A DNA stretch of 64,000 nucleotides, taken from positions 633,445 through 697,444 of the forward strand of contig NC_133490.1 of assembly GCF_025370935.1 (NCBI RefSeq), in the 5' to 3' direction. Both the position numbers and the translations under genes were made by a program. Under the pieces are notes generated by a model. That model saw only the letters and a list, made by a program, of their open reading frames with translations, did no database searches and was not told the DNA's origin. The first letter of the stretch is position 1; each line of letters opens with the position of its first letter. Of this stretch, positions 52,902 to 63,570 are shown in pieces. This DNA is from Choristoneura fumiferana (lineage: Eukaryota; Arthropoda; Insecta; Lepidoptera; Tortricidae).

Positions 52902-53570
52902 TATAGTCACCTGAATCAATATCTGCCACAGTGGAGCGTGCAAAAATATCTGACACGTCGTACCGGCACTAGAAATAGAGTTGTATCAGGTATTGTTGCG
53001 TTAGCACCATCCCAAGTAGCATTAAAAGCTGTATAGAAGCTGTATTTAGGTTCATGTTTATACTTAACGCTGTTTAATTAGGCTGTATAGTCACCTGAAT
53101 CAATATCTGCCACAGTGGAGCGTGTAAAAATATCTGACACGTCGTACCGGCACTAGAAATAGAGTTGTATCAGGTATTGTTGCGTTAGCACCATCCCAAG
53201 TAGCATTAAAAGCTGTATAGAAGCTGTATTTAGGTTCATGTTTATACTTAACGCTGTTTAATTAGGCTGTATAGTCACCTGAATCAATATCTGCCACAGT
53301 GGAGCGTGTAAAAATATCTGACACGTCGTACTAGCACTACAAATAGAGTTGTATCAGGTATTGTTGCGTTAGCACCATCCCAAGTAGCATTAAAAGCTGT
53401 ATAGAAGCTGTATTTAGGTTCATGTTTATACTTAACGCTGTTTAATTAGGCTGTATAGTCACCTGAATCAATATCTGCCACAGTGGAGCGTGTAAAAATA
53501 TCTGACACGTCGTACCGGCACTAGAAATAGAGTCGTATCAGATATTGTTGCGTTAGTACCATAGTCGTAT
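52902..53570 (+). repeat. 184-bp tandem array, 3.6 copies
   Basis: TATAGTCACCTGAATCAATA begins units at 52902, 53086, 53270 and 53454, with exactly 184-bp spacing. Each contains CTGCCACAGTGGAGCGTG, ATATCTGACACGTCGTAC and CATCCCAAGTAGCATTAAA. Units differ by only a few bases. The fourth breaks off at about 53565. Confidence 0.9.
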
Positions 53571-53575
53571 ATAGA

Positions 53576-53593
53576 GGGGGGGGGGGGGGGGGG
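53576..53593 (+). repeat. 18-G homopolymer
   Basis: A run of 18 G directly after the end of the tandem array. It may mark a length-unstable or assembly-sensitive point. Confidence 0.8.
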
Positions 53594-53649
53594 CGGGCAA
53601 CAAGTCCTTGTTGCCATGTTTAGGCATTATTTTCTACTCTATTTTTATT

Positions 53650-53860
53650 AACCCCCGACGCAAAAAGAGGGGTGTCATAACTTTGACCGATAATATGTGT
53701 GTCTGTCTGTCTGTGAGTCTGTCTGTGGCACCGTTGCTCTTAAACGGGAGAACCGATTTGAATGCGGTTTTTTATTTGAAAGCAAGTTTTCTAGCGATGG
53801 TTCTTAGATATGTTTTATAAAAATCGGTACAGCCGTTTTTGAGATATTGTATTTTTTAAG
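53650..53860 (+). repeat. GACGCAAAAAGAGG repeat
   Basis: AACCCCCGACGCAAAAAGAG, GTGTCTGTCTGTCTGTGAGT, GATGGTTCTTAGATATGTTT and AAATCGGTACAGCCGTTTTT. Closest in the window to 58430-58625. Confidence 0.65.
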
Positions 53861-54079
53861 TACAACAAATTAAAATAGCTTTAATTTAATTTGCCGTGAA
53901 TCATTTAAAACTTTTATTGCGCGTTATTTACATAATTACAAAAAATACACCAAACCAAATAACTCTTGACACCTTCCTTTTTTTTTTTAGTAAACAACGC
54001 AACAGCTCCTCGCCTAAAACGAGCCTAAGCCAAATCTATCCCACAGTTCCCTCCAACGACTCCACTAAAATATTCATAA

Positions 54080-55646
54080 CTAGCTTTTGCCCGCGACTTC
54101 GTCTGCGTGGAATAGTAACTTTGGGAAGTATTTAATTTATTTAGGATACCTATTCTGCCAATAATAGTATATAGAAACTTCTACGGTTAACTGAAAATAA
54201 CCTATTTTAATACATTGCTATAAGTATAAACTATGATTTTTTTTTTGTTCTTCCATCCATCCTCCATCCATGTTCTTTGGTAAAACGTAAATATTTTGCG
54301 GGTAGCCATATTTTAGCTAGACTAATTCTTCATAGTGAACTCTTGACACATTACGTCCTTTATTAAGTTAGGAGGGTAAGCATAGCTACACATATTTCCG
54401 ATAAATATACTTATAGTAAATTGGTTTGGAAATCCTTAAATAAATAGGTCGATGTATAAAAAAAGCCGGAACAAATGATTTTTAGGGTTCCGTACTTCAA
54501 AATGAAAAAATGGAACCCTTATAGGATCACTTTGCTGTCCGTCCGTCCGTCTGTCTGTCAAGACCCTTTGTCTCGTAAACGCGCGGAGTATAGGTATCGA
54601 GTTGAAATTGAAACCCTAAACTCAGGTCAATAGTCCCAAAAGCTGTGAAAAAATGAAACTTCTAAGTCAAGGCAATCAAAGCTACAATCATTAAAAGGTG
54701 TTTCCATACAAATCGCCTAATAGAAAAAGTTATAGGGTACTTCGGGCTGTCCTAGAAAACTTGGAATTTTGCATAAAGGTAACTCTTTACCTATAGCAAA
54801 ATAAATAAGAAAAATCTGAAAATCATAATTATTCATGTCTGACTGTCTATCAATTACTGTTTATCAATAAGCCATCTAAAATGACCCCACACTGCGTACA
54901 TTTTGCTTATGAGCTTAGAAGGCTCTGCTAACACTGCATCGTCCCCTCTGCAAACATCCAGGTAAAGTTTTCAAAAACGCTTGAACAAATATTTAGGTAT
55001 TTATTTCCTATTAGTGCCCAAATGCCAAATTTCATAAAGAACCATCGATTTATCTTCGACAATGACGATCTTCCATATAAAGTTTCATCCCCTATTTCAC
55101 CCCTCACCGAAGAATTAAAATAACGCGCGAACTAACATCTATTTATCTCTTATTACGTGCCGAAATGGCAAGTTTAATAAAGATTCGTCGATTTATCTTC
55201 GATAATGACGACCTTTCTATATAAAGTTTCATCCCCTATTTCACCCCCTCACATGTCGAATTTAAAAAAAAAACGCGAACAAACATCTATTTATCTCTTA
55301 TTACGTGCCGAAATGGCAAGTTTGATAAAGATTAATTGATTTATCTTCTATAATGACGACCTTCCATACAAACTTTCATCCCCTATTTCATCCCCTCACA
55401 GGCTGAATTTTCAAAAAAGCTGTAACAATTATCAACTTATTTCTTATTAAGTGCCTAAATGCCAAATTTTATGGTTTTATCTTCGACAGCGACGAACTTG
55501 CACCATTTAAACTTTCATCCCCTATTTCAACCCCTTAAAGCCTCTTTTTCGCAATAAAAGATAGCCTATGTTCTTTCCCAAGGTCTATTCTATCGCTGTA
55601 CCAAATTTCATCAAAATCGGTTCAGCGGTTTAAGCGTGAAAGCGTA

Positions 55647-55679
<33 letters not shown>

Positions 55680-55711
55680 GTTACTTTCGCATTTATAATA
55701 TTAAGTATGGA
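54080..55711 (-). mobile_element. Long modular Helitron-like region
   Basis: Minus strand: 5' end TCCATACTTAATATTATAAA at 55711, 3' end CTAG at 54080-54083 with GACGAAGTCGCGGGCAAAAG. Within 55008-55560 about four modules of roughly 146 bp repeat (ATTACGTGCCGAAATGGCAA, AAGTTTCATCCCCTATTTCA). A different repeat with TAGGGTTCCGTACTTCAAAA occupies 54481-54790. Whether this is one element or a nest cannot be settled by eye. Confidence 0.5.
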
Positions 55712-55969
55712 TTAAGTGCCTAAATGCCAAATTTTATGGTTTTATCTTCGACAGCGACGAACTTGCACCATTTAAACTTTCATCCCCTATTTCAACCCCT
55801 TAAAGCCTCTTTTTCGCAATAAAAGATAGCCTATGTTCTTTCCCAAGGTCTATTCTATCGCTGTACCAAATTTCATCAAAATCGGTTCAGCGTTTAAGCG
55901 TGAAAGCGTAACAGACAGACAGACAGACAGACAGACAGAGTTACTTCGCATTTATAATATTAGTATGGA
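55712..55969 (-). repeat. Tandem duplicate of the Helitron 5' end (55448-55711)
   Basis: TTAAGTGCCTAAATGCCAAA through the (ACAG)n tract to the 5' terminus is repeated almost exactly from 55448-55711. Only a few single-base deletions separate the two. Confidence 0.8.
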
Positions 55970-56319
55970 TTACTAAGCACAGGCACCATACACGTTTTCT
56001 CTGCACCGTAATTTTATTCACCAAAGTTGCCAGCATTAATAATTCCGGAACAAAAGGCGCGGGGAAAATGTTTTTGACACTTTGTTCAGAATCAAATTAG
56101 AGGAATTTAGTGAGGGGGAGAAAGTTTTAGACAAATATTGCACTACTGAACGTTTAGCTGCAAGCTTTCCTTTCTAGCAAACAATGAGTGATAGAGATGG
56201 AAGAAAACTCAGCGTGATTGTACTTTTCACTAGAAAAAGGAGGGTGGTTTAAAATTCGCATCTGTCTTTAAACAAATTTTGCATGATCAATGCAATGCTT
56301 CAAGCATCACCTTTTTAGG
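55970..56319. other. No feature recognised
   Basis: Mixed composition. No frame or repeat assigned. Confidence 0.4.
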
Positions 56320-56706
56320 GTTCCGGATCATTGGATAGGTCTTTTAAAACCTTTACAAAACAACACAATACAATACAAAGACTCTTTATTTTACACCAGA
56401 CATAGTTTAACGAATACAGAAAACAGATACACAGAGAAAAAATTACAAGGTGAGCAATAGGCACCATTAGATTTGATTAGAGGCATTAGGGGTTTGCTAA
56501 GACAATTTTTTGATTCATTGATTTTTTTGCGAAATATTCAACTTTAAAGTGCAAATTTTCATTAAAATCGAGTGTCCCCCCCCCCCCTCTAAAATCTAAA
56601 CCGGTGGGTGGAAAAATTTGAAAAAAATCAGGATGGTATGGTAGTAAGTAACAAACTTTCAAGGAAAACTATAACGGCTAAGTTTGCTTGAGAATTATTA
56701 ATAGTT
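56320..56706 (-). repeat. CCGGCCAAGAGCGTGTCGG repeat, inverted and interrupted
   Basis: CATTGGATAGGTCTTTTAAA (56332) and CATTAGGGGTTTGCTAAGAC (56483) are adjacent in the copy at 23243, but are here split by a retroposon tail at 56366-56468. It continues with CTTTAAAGTGCAAATTTTCA and ACCGGTGGGTGGAAAAATTT and a C-run at 56577-56587. Confidence 0.65.
56366..56468 (-). mobile_element. Retroposon tail unit, nested
   Basis: CACAATACAATACAAAGACT, CTTTATTTTACACCAGACAT and CAAGGTGAGCAATAGGCACC are the inverse of 29163-29325. Inserted in the repeat above. Confidence 0.65.
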
Positions 56707-56944
56707 GAGAATAGTTACGCGCTTGAGAAATTCTTTGAGACTGATCAAAGTGATCAAGCAACCAAGTGCTAGTAACCCTAGAACATTTCTTACCCTACCG
56801 TGTCGTTAGCTCGCGGAATACACTCCCCGAACTTATAATAAGTGCACCTTTAGTGAACAGTATCAGAAATCGACTAGAGATATACTAAAAAAAAACTAGA
56901 AGCGCAAGCGCATTGAGATGCTATTGTATTGATATCTGAGAGTC
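56707..56944. other. No feature recognised
   Basis: No frame, repeat or motif. Confidence 0.35.
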
Positions 56945-56947
56945 TAA

Positions 56948-57088
56948 GGGGCTGTTTCACCATCCATTGATTAGTGTTAACTGGCGGTTAGGTGTGATGC
57001 CGTCTCTATTTGTTTTGTTCGAATAGACGGAGACGGCATCACATTTAACCGTCGGTTAACACTAATCAATGGATGGTGAAACAGACCC
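56948..57088. mobile_element. PIF/Harbinger-like palindromic MITE, copy 2
   Basis: GGGGCTGTTTCACCATCCAT / inverse ends with a TAA duplication at 56945-56947 and 57089-57091. It is 141 bp, as is 19420-19560. Confidence 0.8.
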
Positions 57089-57309
57089 TAAGCGTACAAA
57101 GTTGTTTTACCCAAGATGGTTGTTAAAAAATGTTTTTCTTTTTCTATGATAGGTAAGTTTTGCAACCGTCGGAGAGGTCAAATGGTCATCAACTGATTTG
57201 TTTGAGTCAAAAACGAGCGATCTATTATCTATGCCAGTGTTGCCATTCAGGGAAAAATAAATCTATTCATTTTCCTACATTGCAGTCTGTAAAGCTCTTT
57301 ACCCATTCA
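57089..57309. other. No feature recognised
   Basis: No frame, repeat or motif. Confidence 0.35.
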
Positions 57310-57553
57310 TTGCTGCGCGCCAGATTACGCTGGGCTTAATGAAATTTGGTATGTAGATAGCTGGGTCTGAAATAACACATAGGCTACTTTTATTCCAATA
57401 TTCCCACGGGATAGTTGTTCTTAACACAACACCTCAATGAAGATTACGATATACATTTTGGGATTTCCCACAGGAATTTTGTAAAATCCCGGAATTTTAA
57501 TTGTAACTACCAGATCGAATAGTTTACGCGTGCGAAGCCACGGGTAAACTCGA
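57310..57553 (+). mobile_element. Helitron 3' portion
   Basis: GCTGGGCTTAATGAAATTTG, TATTCCCACGGGATAG and ACGCGTGCGAAGCCACGGGT match 550-738. The end reads CTCGAG instead of CTAG, so it is mutated. Confidence 0.6.
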
Positions 57554-58175
57554 GTTAATTAATAATCTCTCAATACAATCTTCCCCTACGTTGCCTTGAC
57601 ATTGAGGCTGACTAAAGTAGCACAACAAATACGATCGACTCCGGGAAAATATTATAGGTAAGAATTATTCAATACCTACATCTGTAATTTAATTAGTTAT
57701 TCCTTCTTGTAAATACTTTTAGTTCGAAAATCCCAAGTAGTTAACAAGCCGAGGAACAAGACCAAGAGCGAGATAACCTCTAACCTTTTCAGATCGAAGA
57801 GGATTAACTCAAGTAATATTAAAGTTAAGATTTACTTGGAATCCACACAATTTATGTAATGGGTTGGCAGCTGGCTTTATTTAGCCCGTTTTTGAGGCAA
57901 TGTTGCAAGTTGCCATACTTGTTCCATACCTTGTGATTTGCAATTTGCACGGGTTATTTTATTTGTTGTGTTGTAAAGAGAATACTTGTCTTTTGGTGTC
58001 GAAACTAGCTTTAGGTATACCGCGGCATCGTTCCCGTGGAAGAACAAAAATCAGGGTGGTTCTTAATTTTGTAGGAATTTCAGAAAAATCTAAGCGTTGC
58101 CTGTCGGCAACAATATGGATGGCGTGTATAAATGTAAGTTTTTAGGTTTAGTTTAAACACTTTTCTTAATGTAGG
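57554..58175. other. No gene recognised
   Basis: An 81-codon frame at 57900-58145 is moderately balanced in composition (it reads LPYLVICNLHG-like text) but has no domain, and repeats flank it. Not called. Confidence 0.35.
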
Positions 58176-58308
58176 CAATACAATACGATGATTCTTTATA
58201 CACTACAAATAGTAAGCGATACAGAAAACAGGTGCACAGAGAGAAAATTACACGGTAAGCAATAGGCGGCCTTATCGCTTCAGAGCGATCTCTTCCAGGC
58301 AACTTTTT
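58176..58308 (-). mobile_element. Retroposon tail unit, inverted
   Basis: GGCAATACAATACGATGATT, GCAATAGGCGGCCTTATCGC and CGATCTCTTCCAGGCAAC are the inverse of 29163-29325. Confidence 0.6.
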
Positions 58309-58429
58309 ATTAATAAATCTAAACATGTAAACTATCACATCTGTGGGATCGGCTGTTTTGCTATTCCCACTACACCCACTACATATGTTGTATTTTTAGC
58401 TGTTTGTTCTCCTTAAAATATTTTTTTTA

Positions 58430-58625
58430 ACCCCGATGCAAAAAGAGGGGTGTTATAATGTGTCTGTCTGTGGCACCGTAGCTCTTAAACGGGTGAACCG
58501 ATTTGAATGCGTTTTTTTTTATTTAAAAGCAGGTTTTCTAGCGATGGTTCTTAGACATGTTTTATCAAAATCGGTTCAGCCGTTATTGAGATATTGAGCT
58601 TAGATGTGACAATGTCGGGGGTTTT
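58430..58625 (+). repeat. GACGCAAAAAGAGG repeat
   Basis: AACCCCGATGCAAAAAGAGG, GCACCGTAGCTCTTAAACGG, AGCAGGTTTTCTAGCGATGG and AAATCGGTTCAGCCGTTATT. Ends TGTCGGGGGTTTTCC. Confidence 0.65.
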
Positions 58626-58632
58626 CCAACTA

Positions 58633-59065
58633 ATTGTTAGCTAGGTTATCACTAACGTTACTACTGTAAGCCTCTACTTCTTTATAGATAAACCGACAGA
58701 CTAATGGGTTTCGAGAGAATACAAGTGGAAGAAACCACAGTGAAAGTTAGTATTCAATAATCCCTGGCATGGGATTGGCCGACTTTATTTTTTTTCGGGG
58801 ACCTAGACCCTTAGGCTGATCAAAGTATCCGCCATCATTGAATTTAGGCGAATCTTCGGAGGAATCTCCGTAACGACGGATTAACGCTTTTATCCCTCAA
58901 AGCTGCATCGTGGTTTGTCTTATAAGGTCAACGATCTGTAAAAATTAGAGTTAAGAGCCATTGGATGAACAATGTTTAAGTTAGCTAATCCTACTCAAAT
59001 GTATGCAGAATCGGTAATTTTGTATGAAGGGTGGGCCAAATTTTTTGCCGCTGTATATTCCCCAA
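58633..59065. other. No feature recognised
   Basis: No frame, repeat or motif. Confidence 0.4.
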
Positions 59066-59268
59066 CTAATTATTTATAATTGCGAAAGTTTGTAAGTCTG
59101 TTTGTTACTTCATCACGTCTAAACCACTGAACCGATTTAGATGAAATTCGGCATATACATAGTTTGAATCCCGGAGACAAGAGATAGTTTTTATCCCGGA
59201 AAATTGCATAGTTCGCGCGTGATAGCGATTAACGAATTTGCGCGGACGGAGTCGCGGGTAACGGCTAG
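59066..59268 (+). mobile_element. Helitron copy, 5' end diverged
   Basis: TATTTATAATTGCGAAAGTT, ACTGAACCGATTTAGATGAA and GGACGGAGTCGCGGGTAACG, ending CTAG (59265-59268). Confidence 0.65.
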
Positions 59269-59382
59269 TGTTAAAAAAAGAACTAATAAGATAGCAGAGA
59301 AAAAATATAACAAAATATCACTTGTAGTTTTGGAGCACGTGTCGTGCCCGGTTTTGGAGCAGGACGGACTCATTTCTTCCGA

Positions 59383-59465
59383 ACTCAGAGGTGCAGGCCG
59401 GGGTTTGCACCCACGATCCTCTGCATGAGAGGCCATAGGTCAAACCACTAGGCCACCACGGCTTC
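59383..59465 (-). mobile_element. SINE-B head, inverted
   Basis: CTCAGAGGTGCAGGCCGGGG, TTGCACCCACGATCCTCTGC and ACCACTAGGCCACCACGGCT are the inverse tRNA-like head. Confidence 0.7.
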
Positions 59466-59469
59466 CAGG

Positions 59470-60466
59470 TTCCCCGGCGGAAGCCAGTTGGGCTCATTTA
59501 AACAATGGCTTGTTTGGAGACTGTCGCCCGTTACTGGCTTTGTCTAAACTTTGCTTTATGACTTCATAACGACCGGAACCAAAATGTTTTCACCTGTTCT
59601 TTCAATCACACGGTATACGATGGAAGTAGAAAGAGATGGGGAGGGCGAGTGAGTGCCTGCAAGTGGACCCTGCCGATTGATTTGGCAGCCAATGTGTCGA
59701 TCAAAATTCCCATCAACACGAGACCTCTTAGCTTGTGTGCACCATTTTGTAAAACCAAATTGTATTTGCGACATGTAAGTAATCGAAATTACTTTACAGA
59801 ATAACAAATCCGCCACGATTCATACCTACGTACAGCGCCATTATTAGCTCCTGGCAAAAAAAAACAAGTCTAACCGAGCCAATAATTTCAATGGTTCAGT
59901 GAACCGCTAATCTGACCTCTGCCATGGCACCGAAAAAAGCAGACCCCTGTCCCATGCGACCTCCAGACACTCTAGCTCCAAGGACGCACCGGTTTTGTAA
60001 GAATTCCTGACTATGGCGATGTTTAGGACAGTGTAGCTTCGCATTTCTCAGAAATCAAGTGAACATTTTAACGGATTTCTATGTAAAATTAGAAAATAAT
60101 ATAACGATGTCAGATAAGCGTATCATAGAGAATTATAAACAGAAGATTATAATCAGTACAAATAAGTTTTCGTTAAAATTATATAACCGAATCAATTTAC
60201 AAAATTTCAAATTTCAATTAGCCGAAAACGGGTAAGCCGATTTTTATCGAACATTCTTAAGAACTAACGGAGCGAAAGTGTAAAAAAAGCCGTATCGACA
60301 TCGTTTCATTCGCTCACAAACAGACAGACGTTGACGTGAAACCTAATCGTTTGTGACACAAGGTTTCTGCGCTGCCTTTACTTGCTTCGTCATCAAAATT
60401 AAGTTTCCTCACTAAATATCAAGTTGCCACATTGTCGCATTAAACGTCGAAGAGTAGAATCGATCA
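59470..60466. other. No gene; repeat-like tract at 60220-60330
   Basis: GCCGAAAACGGGTAAGCCGA and TTCATTCGCTCACAAACAGA resemble the ends of dispersed repeats. The rest is unassigned. Confidence 0.4.
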
Positions 60467-60658
60467 GTGCCCTTAGTGTAAGTTTTCGGTTACAAAATAC
60501 GTCTCGATCGCGTTCGCGTTAAAATCTTAATTTATATGGAAACACGAACAGCGCCTCTAGCGGAACGTTTGCAATGTTCGTGTTTCCATACAAATTGAGA
60601 TTTTAACGCAAATGCGATCGTGACGTATTTTGTAACCGAAAACTTACACTAAGGGCAC
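60467..60658. mobile_element. Palindromic MITE-B, copy 2
   Basis: 192 bp, ends GTGCCCTTAGTGTAAG / inverse. The central spacer (CAGCGCCTCTAGCGGAACGT) is the inverse of that in 28405-28596. Confidence 0.8.
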
Positions 60659-61284
60659 CGGTCCACCAGGCACCTATACCTGCACACGCTGTGCTACAAA
60701 TTCTACGTAATCAAGTTTCACCGACATAGCTCGAAAGATACAAGTTGAAGTGTCAATGGGCGAGCCATATACACATTATATAAGTTAATGTGTACATTAT
60801 TAATTTTCATTCAATTTTTATGGAATAATCGAGAAAAACTAACAAAAATGCAACGTTGCCAGCTCAGCAGGTATACTCGTAAACGCTCTTAAGAATACCC
60901 TTATCTGGACTGGATCCGGGAGACGCATCTGCTGCAGACGTGTTTTATTAAACACCATTTGCATATCTCAGGACAATTCAATTTTACCTTGAGAATCGAT
61001 TTGAAGACGACGTAATTTCGTTGAAATCGTTGAAATTTTTGCTGATGCTTTCTTTTTTTAGGGTTCCACGAATCTCAACTGAACTAAGGGTAAGTGCTAC
61101 TAAGGCTTTATATTCTGACCGTCCGTCTGTCACTCACAGTGAAATAGAGAATGATGTAAGTTTTTGTAAAAACCAATAGAGGCGCTTGGTTTTAATGTTT
61201 TACTGTATTACCTACATACACCTTACCTAAATACTACGTAAGTCTTTATTAAATAAGAGTGATATCTCTATAAAAAACATACCT
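60659..61284. other. No gene; dispersed-repeat fragment 61058-61150
   Basis: TTTAGGGTTCCACGAATCTC ... CCGTCCGTCTGTCACTCACA resembles the repeat at 54481-54790. Otherwise nothing. Confidence 0.4.
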
Positions 61285-61597
61285 ACAAGCTTTTTTTTTT
61301 TCTTACTGCACATTTTGTTGTTGCATCCAAAGTCCAAACTACATTTACTATCCATACTAAGTTTAAAGTCGATAACCATAAACCGTTGAAGACTTTACTC
61401 CTGCGAAGACGATCCTGGCCGGACCACCGGGATTCCACTGCCACATTATATCATATTTTCATCTTACGTAAGTTAAGTATGCCAAATTTCAGCTCAATTG
61501 GATAGAAAGTGGTCGAAAAATGGTTCGCAAGTTTTGAACCCACAATTCACATACGAGATACGACAGAAGGTTGCAAGTTATCTAAATAAAAGCTTGT
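61285..61597. mobile_element. MITE-H copy 3
   Basis: Ends ACAAGCTTTT / AAAAGCTTGT. Interior CGTTGAAGACTTTACTCCTG and GATCCTGGCCGGACCACCG. Confidence 0.6.
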
Positions 61598-62108
61598 AAT
61601 AAAGTTTTAAATCAAAGGGATCTTCATGCAAGTAAGAAGCATTTTCTTCTGAAATTTTTGCTAAATCTCATTAAAAGTAACTACGGAACACTTCGTATGA
61701 CGCCAGAGGCGCACGGAGTCGACTTTTTTTGTCCAATAGCTTAATAGAAATATTTAGGCATAAACGATCGACGATAATGCCTTCTTTACCTTAGAATTAG
61801 ATTGTGATTTTCTGTTGAATTCACAGATAACACCAAAGTCGAGAGCGACTAGCGCAAGCAGAGCGCGAGGACGAATAAAATCTGAAATTAATTAGGTTTG
61901 GATGCTGCAGCACGCTACAAGTGTATAACTAGATAGAATTTGTTCTCATTGAAGATCTATAGATTCAATTAATAATTTTCTAAAATACAAAAAGACTCCA
62001 AATAACCAATCATAATTTGATTGCTTAATAGCGACATCTCTTGTCTGGGTGAGCGGTTAGTTGCGAAAAAATGTAACGTCTCTCGATGAGAGCGAAACAT
62101 AGATGTCG
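61598..62108. other. No feature recognised
   Basis: A CGAGAGCGACTAGCGCAAGC patch at about 61840 is GC-rich. Otherwise AT-rich. Confidence 0.4.
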
Positions 62109-62351
62109 CTAGTGCTGCTGCTTAAGTAGCGTAGTAGAAAAAAGCAACCTGAGATATGTGTGCATAGGGGAAATTCGTGTTTGTACTCCTGTCCAGTAGT
62201 AGTGTAGGGGTATGGCACGCAGCACGGAATGCTGAGGACCTGCGTTCGATTCCCAGCGCTGGTCTCTTTCTGGTTTTTCTGTGCATCCATGTCTCTGGTT
62301 GTATTTTCGACACACGCAAACTCACAAACTTTCGCCATAATATTAGTAGGA
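62109..62351 (-). mobile_element. Helitron-like element carrying SINE-C
   Basis: Minus strand begins TCCTACTAATATTATGGCGA and ends CAGCAGCACTAG (CTAG at 62109-62112), i.e. Helitron-type ends. Between them lies SINE-C (62112-62318): on the + strand GTGTAGGGGTATGGCACGCA, then CTGCGTTCGATTCCCAGCGC. Several 60-145-codon frames run through it but match only the repeat. Confidence 0.6.
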
Positions 62352-62819
62352 TTAAAAGAGGTAGACATTGTTACTAGAGCGCTGAAAATTATACGTCCAA
62401 CAAGCGACAAAATGTAGTCTCTATCCTTATGTAACGTCGAAGCAAAGGACAACCATATGCCTTTCATAATAAGAGCAAGAACGTCATAAAGCATGTTGTG
62501 TGTGCTTCAGAGCATGTTTTTCGTTATTTTGTCTTGAGTTTGTTATGTATGGTCCGTTGTTGATGACCGACAATGAATGAACGAATCTTCCTTCCTATTC
62601 AATTACGCTTTAAATTCGATTGGCAAAAGGCGCTCTTGAACAAAATTATACAATGACAGGCTAAATTGTCCCGTTTCGTAAACAAGCTCTAACAATCTGA
62701 GCAATGACAGGCTGAACTTTGCAACAATTTAAAACTAGATTAACGGTTTATAATTCTGTTTAGAGTCACCTGATGCTTGCCAATTTAAATTCAAAAGCAA
62801 TGAAAACATGGTTACCAAT
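62352..62819. other. No feature recognised
   Basis: Two near copies of CAATGACAGGCTAAATTGTC / CAATGACAGGCTGAACTTTG lie at 62651 and 62703. Confidence 0.4.
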
Positions 62820-63150
62820 GAAGAAAGGCAGACCGTGTGACCTGGACGCAATTGAGCCAATATAGCTCTTGGATAGTGGAGATGTGGAAGTCAGAAGCCT
62901 AGCAGTGTAACACAGTTATAGGCTAAATGTAATAAAAGAAAATTTCAAAAAGATGTGTGGGCAGATATCGTTCAAGAACAGATACCGTTTGGGATGGTTT
63001 TCGAGCGAACACGAACTGCAAGACGCAGCGTTCAAAGGTCTCCTACTAGGTGGACCGACAATGGTCATAGTGGCAGGCAACGGTGGTATCAAGTGGCAAA
63101 GTTTGTAACGTTCTGGGAGGGAACGCCTTCGTTCAACAGTAGGTAGATGT
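62820..63150 (+). mobile_element. RT C-terminal remnants, heavily decayed
   Basis: Two partial units. 62820-62935 ends like a LINE (GAAGCCTAGCAGTGTAACAC, TTATAGGCTAAATGTAATAA). 62955-63146 reads RRSVQRSPTRWTDN and RQRWYQVAKFVTFWEG, matching the RWTD...W...A...W pattern of RTE-like tails. Confidence 0.5.
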
Positions 63151-63444
63151 CATTCTAACTGGTGACAAAACTGAGAATAACATTTTTTAGGGCAATGCTA
63201 GCTACCAAGGCTAGGCGGGTGCCCCGGTCAGCTCAGGGAGCCGTCATCTGCTTTATAGCTGATGAAAAAGTTAATGAGCATAAAGGTATATATAATGGTT
63301 TTAGTCAGAAAACCTTACCAATTTTGAATAGTACCCCATTTTTTATTTTCCAGGGCTAGGTTACCTATCTACGCCACTTTTTAGGGGCTATGATAGCTGG
63401 CGAAGATGCACGGAGCGGGCGCACGCCTGTGGATGCGGTTACAG
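63151..63444. other. No feature recognised
   Basis: Short frames only. No motif. Confidence 0.35.
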
Positions 63445-63570
63445 CAGGGCTACTACGAAACCGAAATCGAAGTTCGTATCGTAGCGTCCCGCTGACGCTA
63501 ATATATTTCATACGAGAGCGAGAGGACGGTACGATACGAACTTCGATTTTCGAATTTCGTAGTAGCCCTA
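63445..63570. mobile_element. MITE-C copy
   Basis: CAGGGCTACTACGAAACCGA / inverse ends, with ACGAGAGCGAGAGGACGGTA in the middle. ACAG on both flanks suggests a 4-bp target duplication. Confidence 0.75.

Noticed and set aside
62057..62494. 145-codon minus-strand frame
   Set aside because: It runs through SINE-C and Helitron ends; similar text appears wherever the SINE occurs (for example 929-1117).
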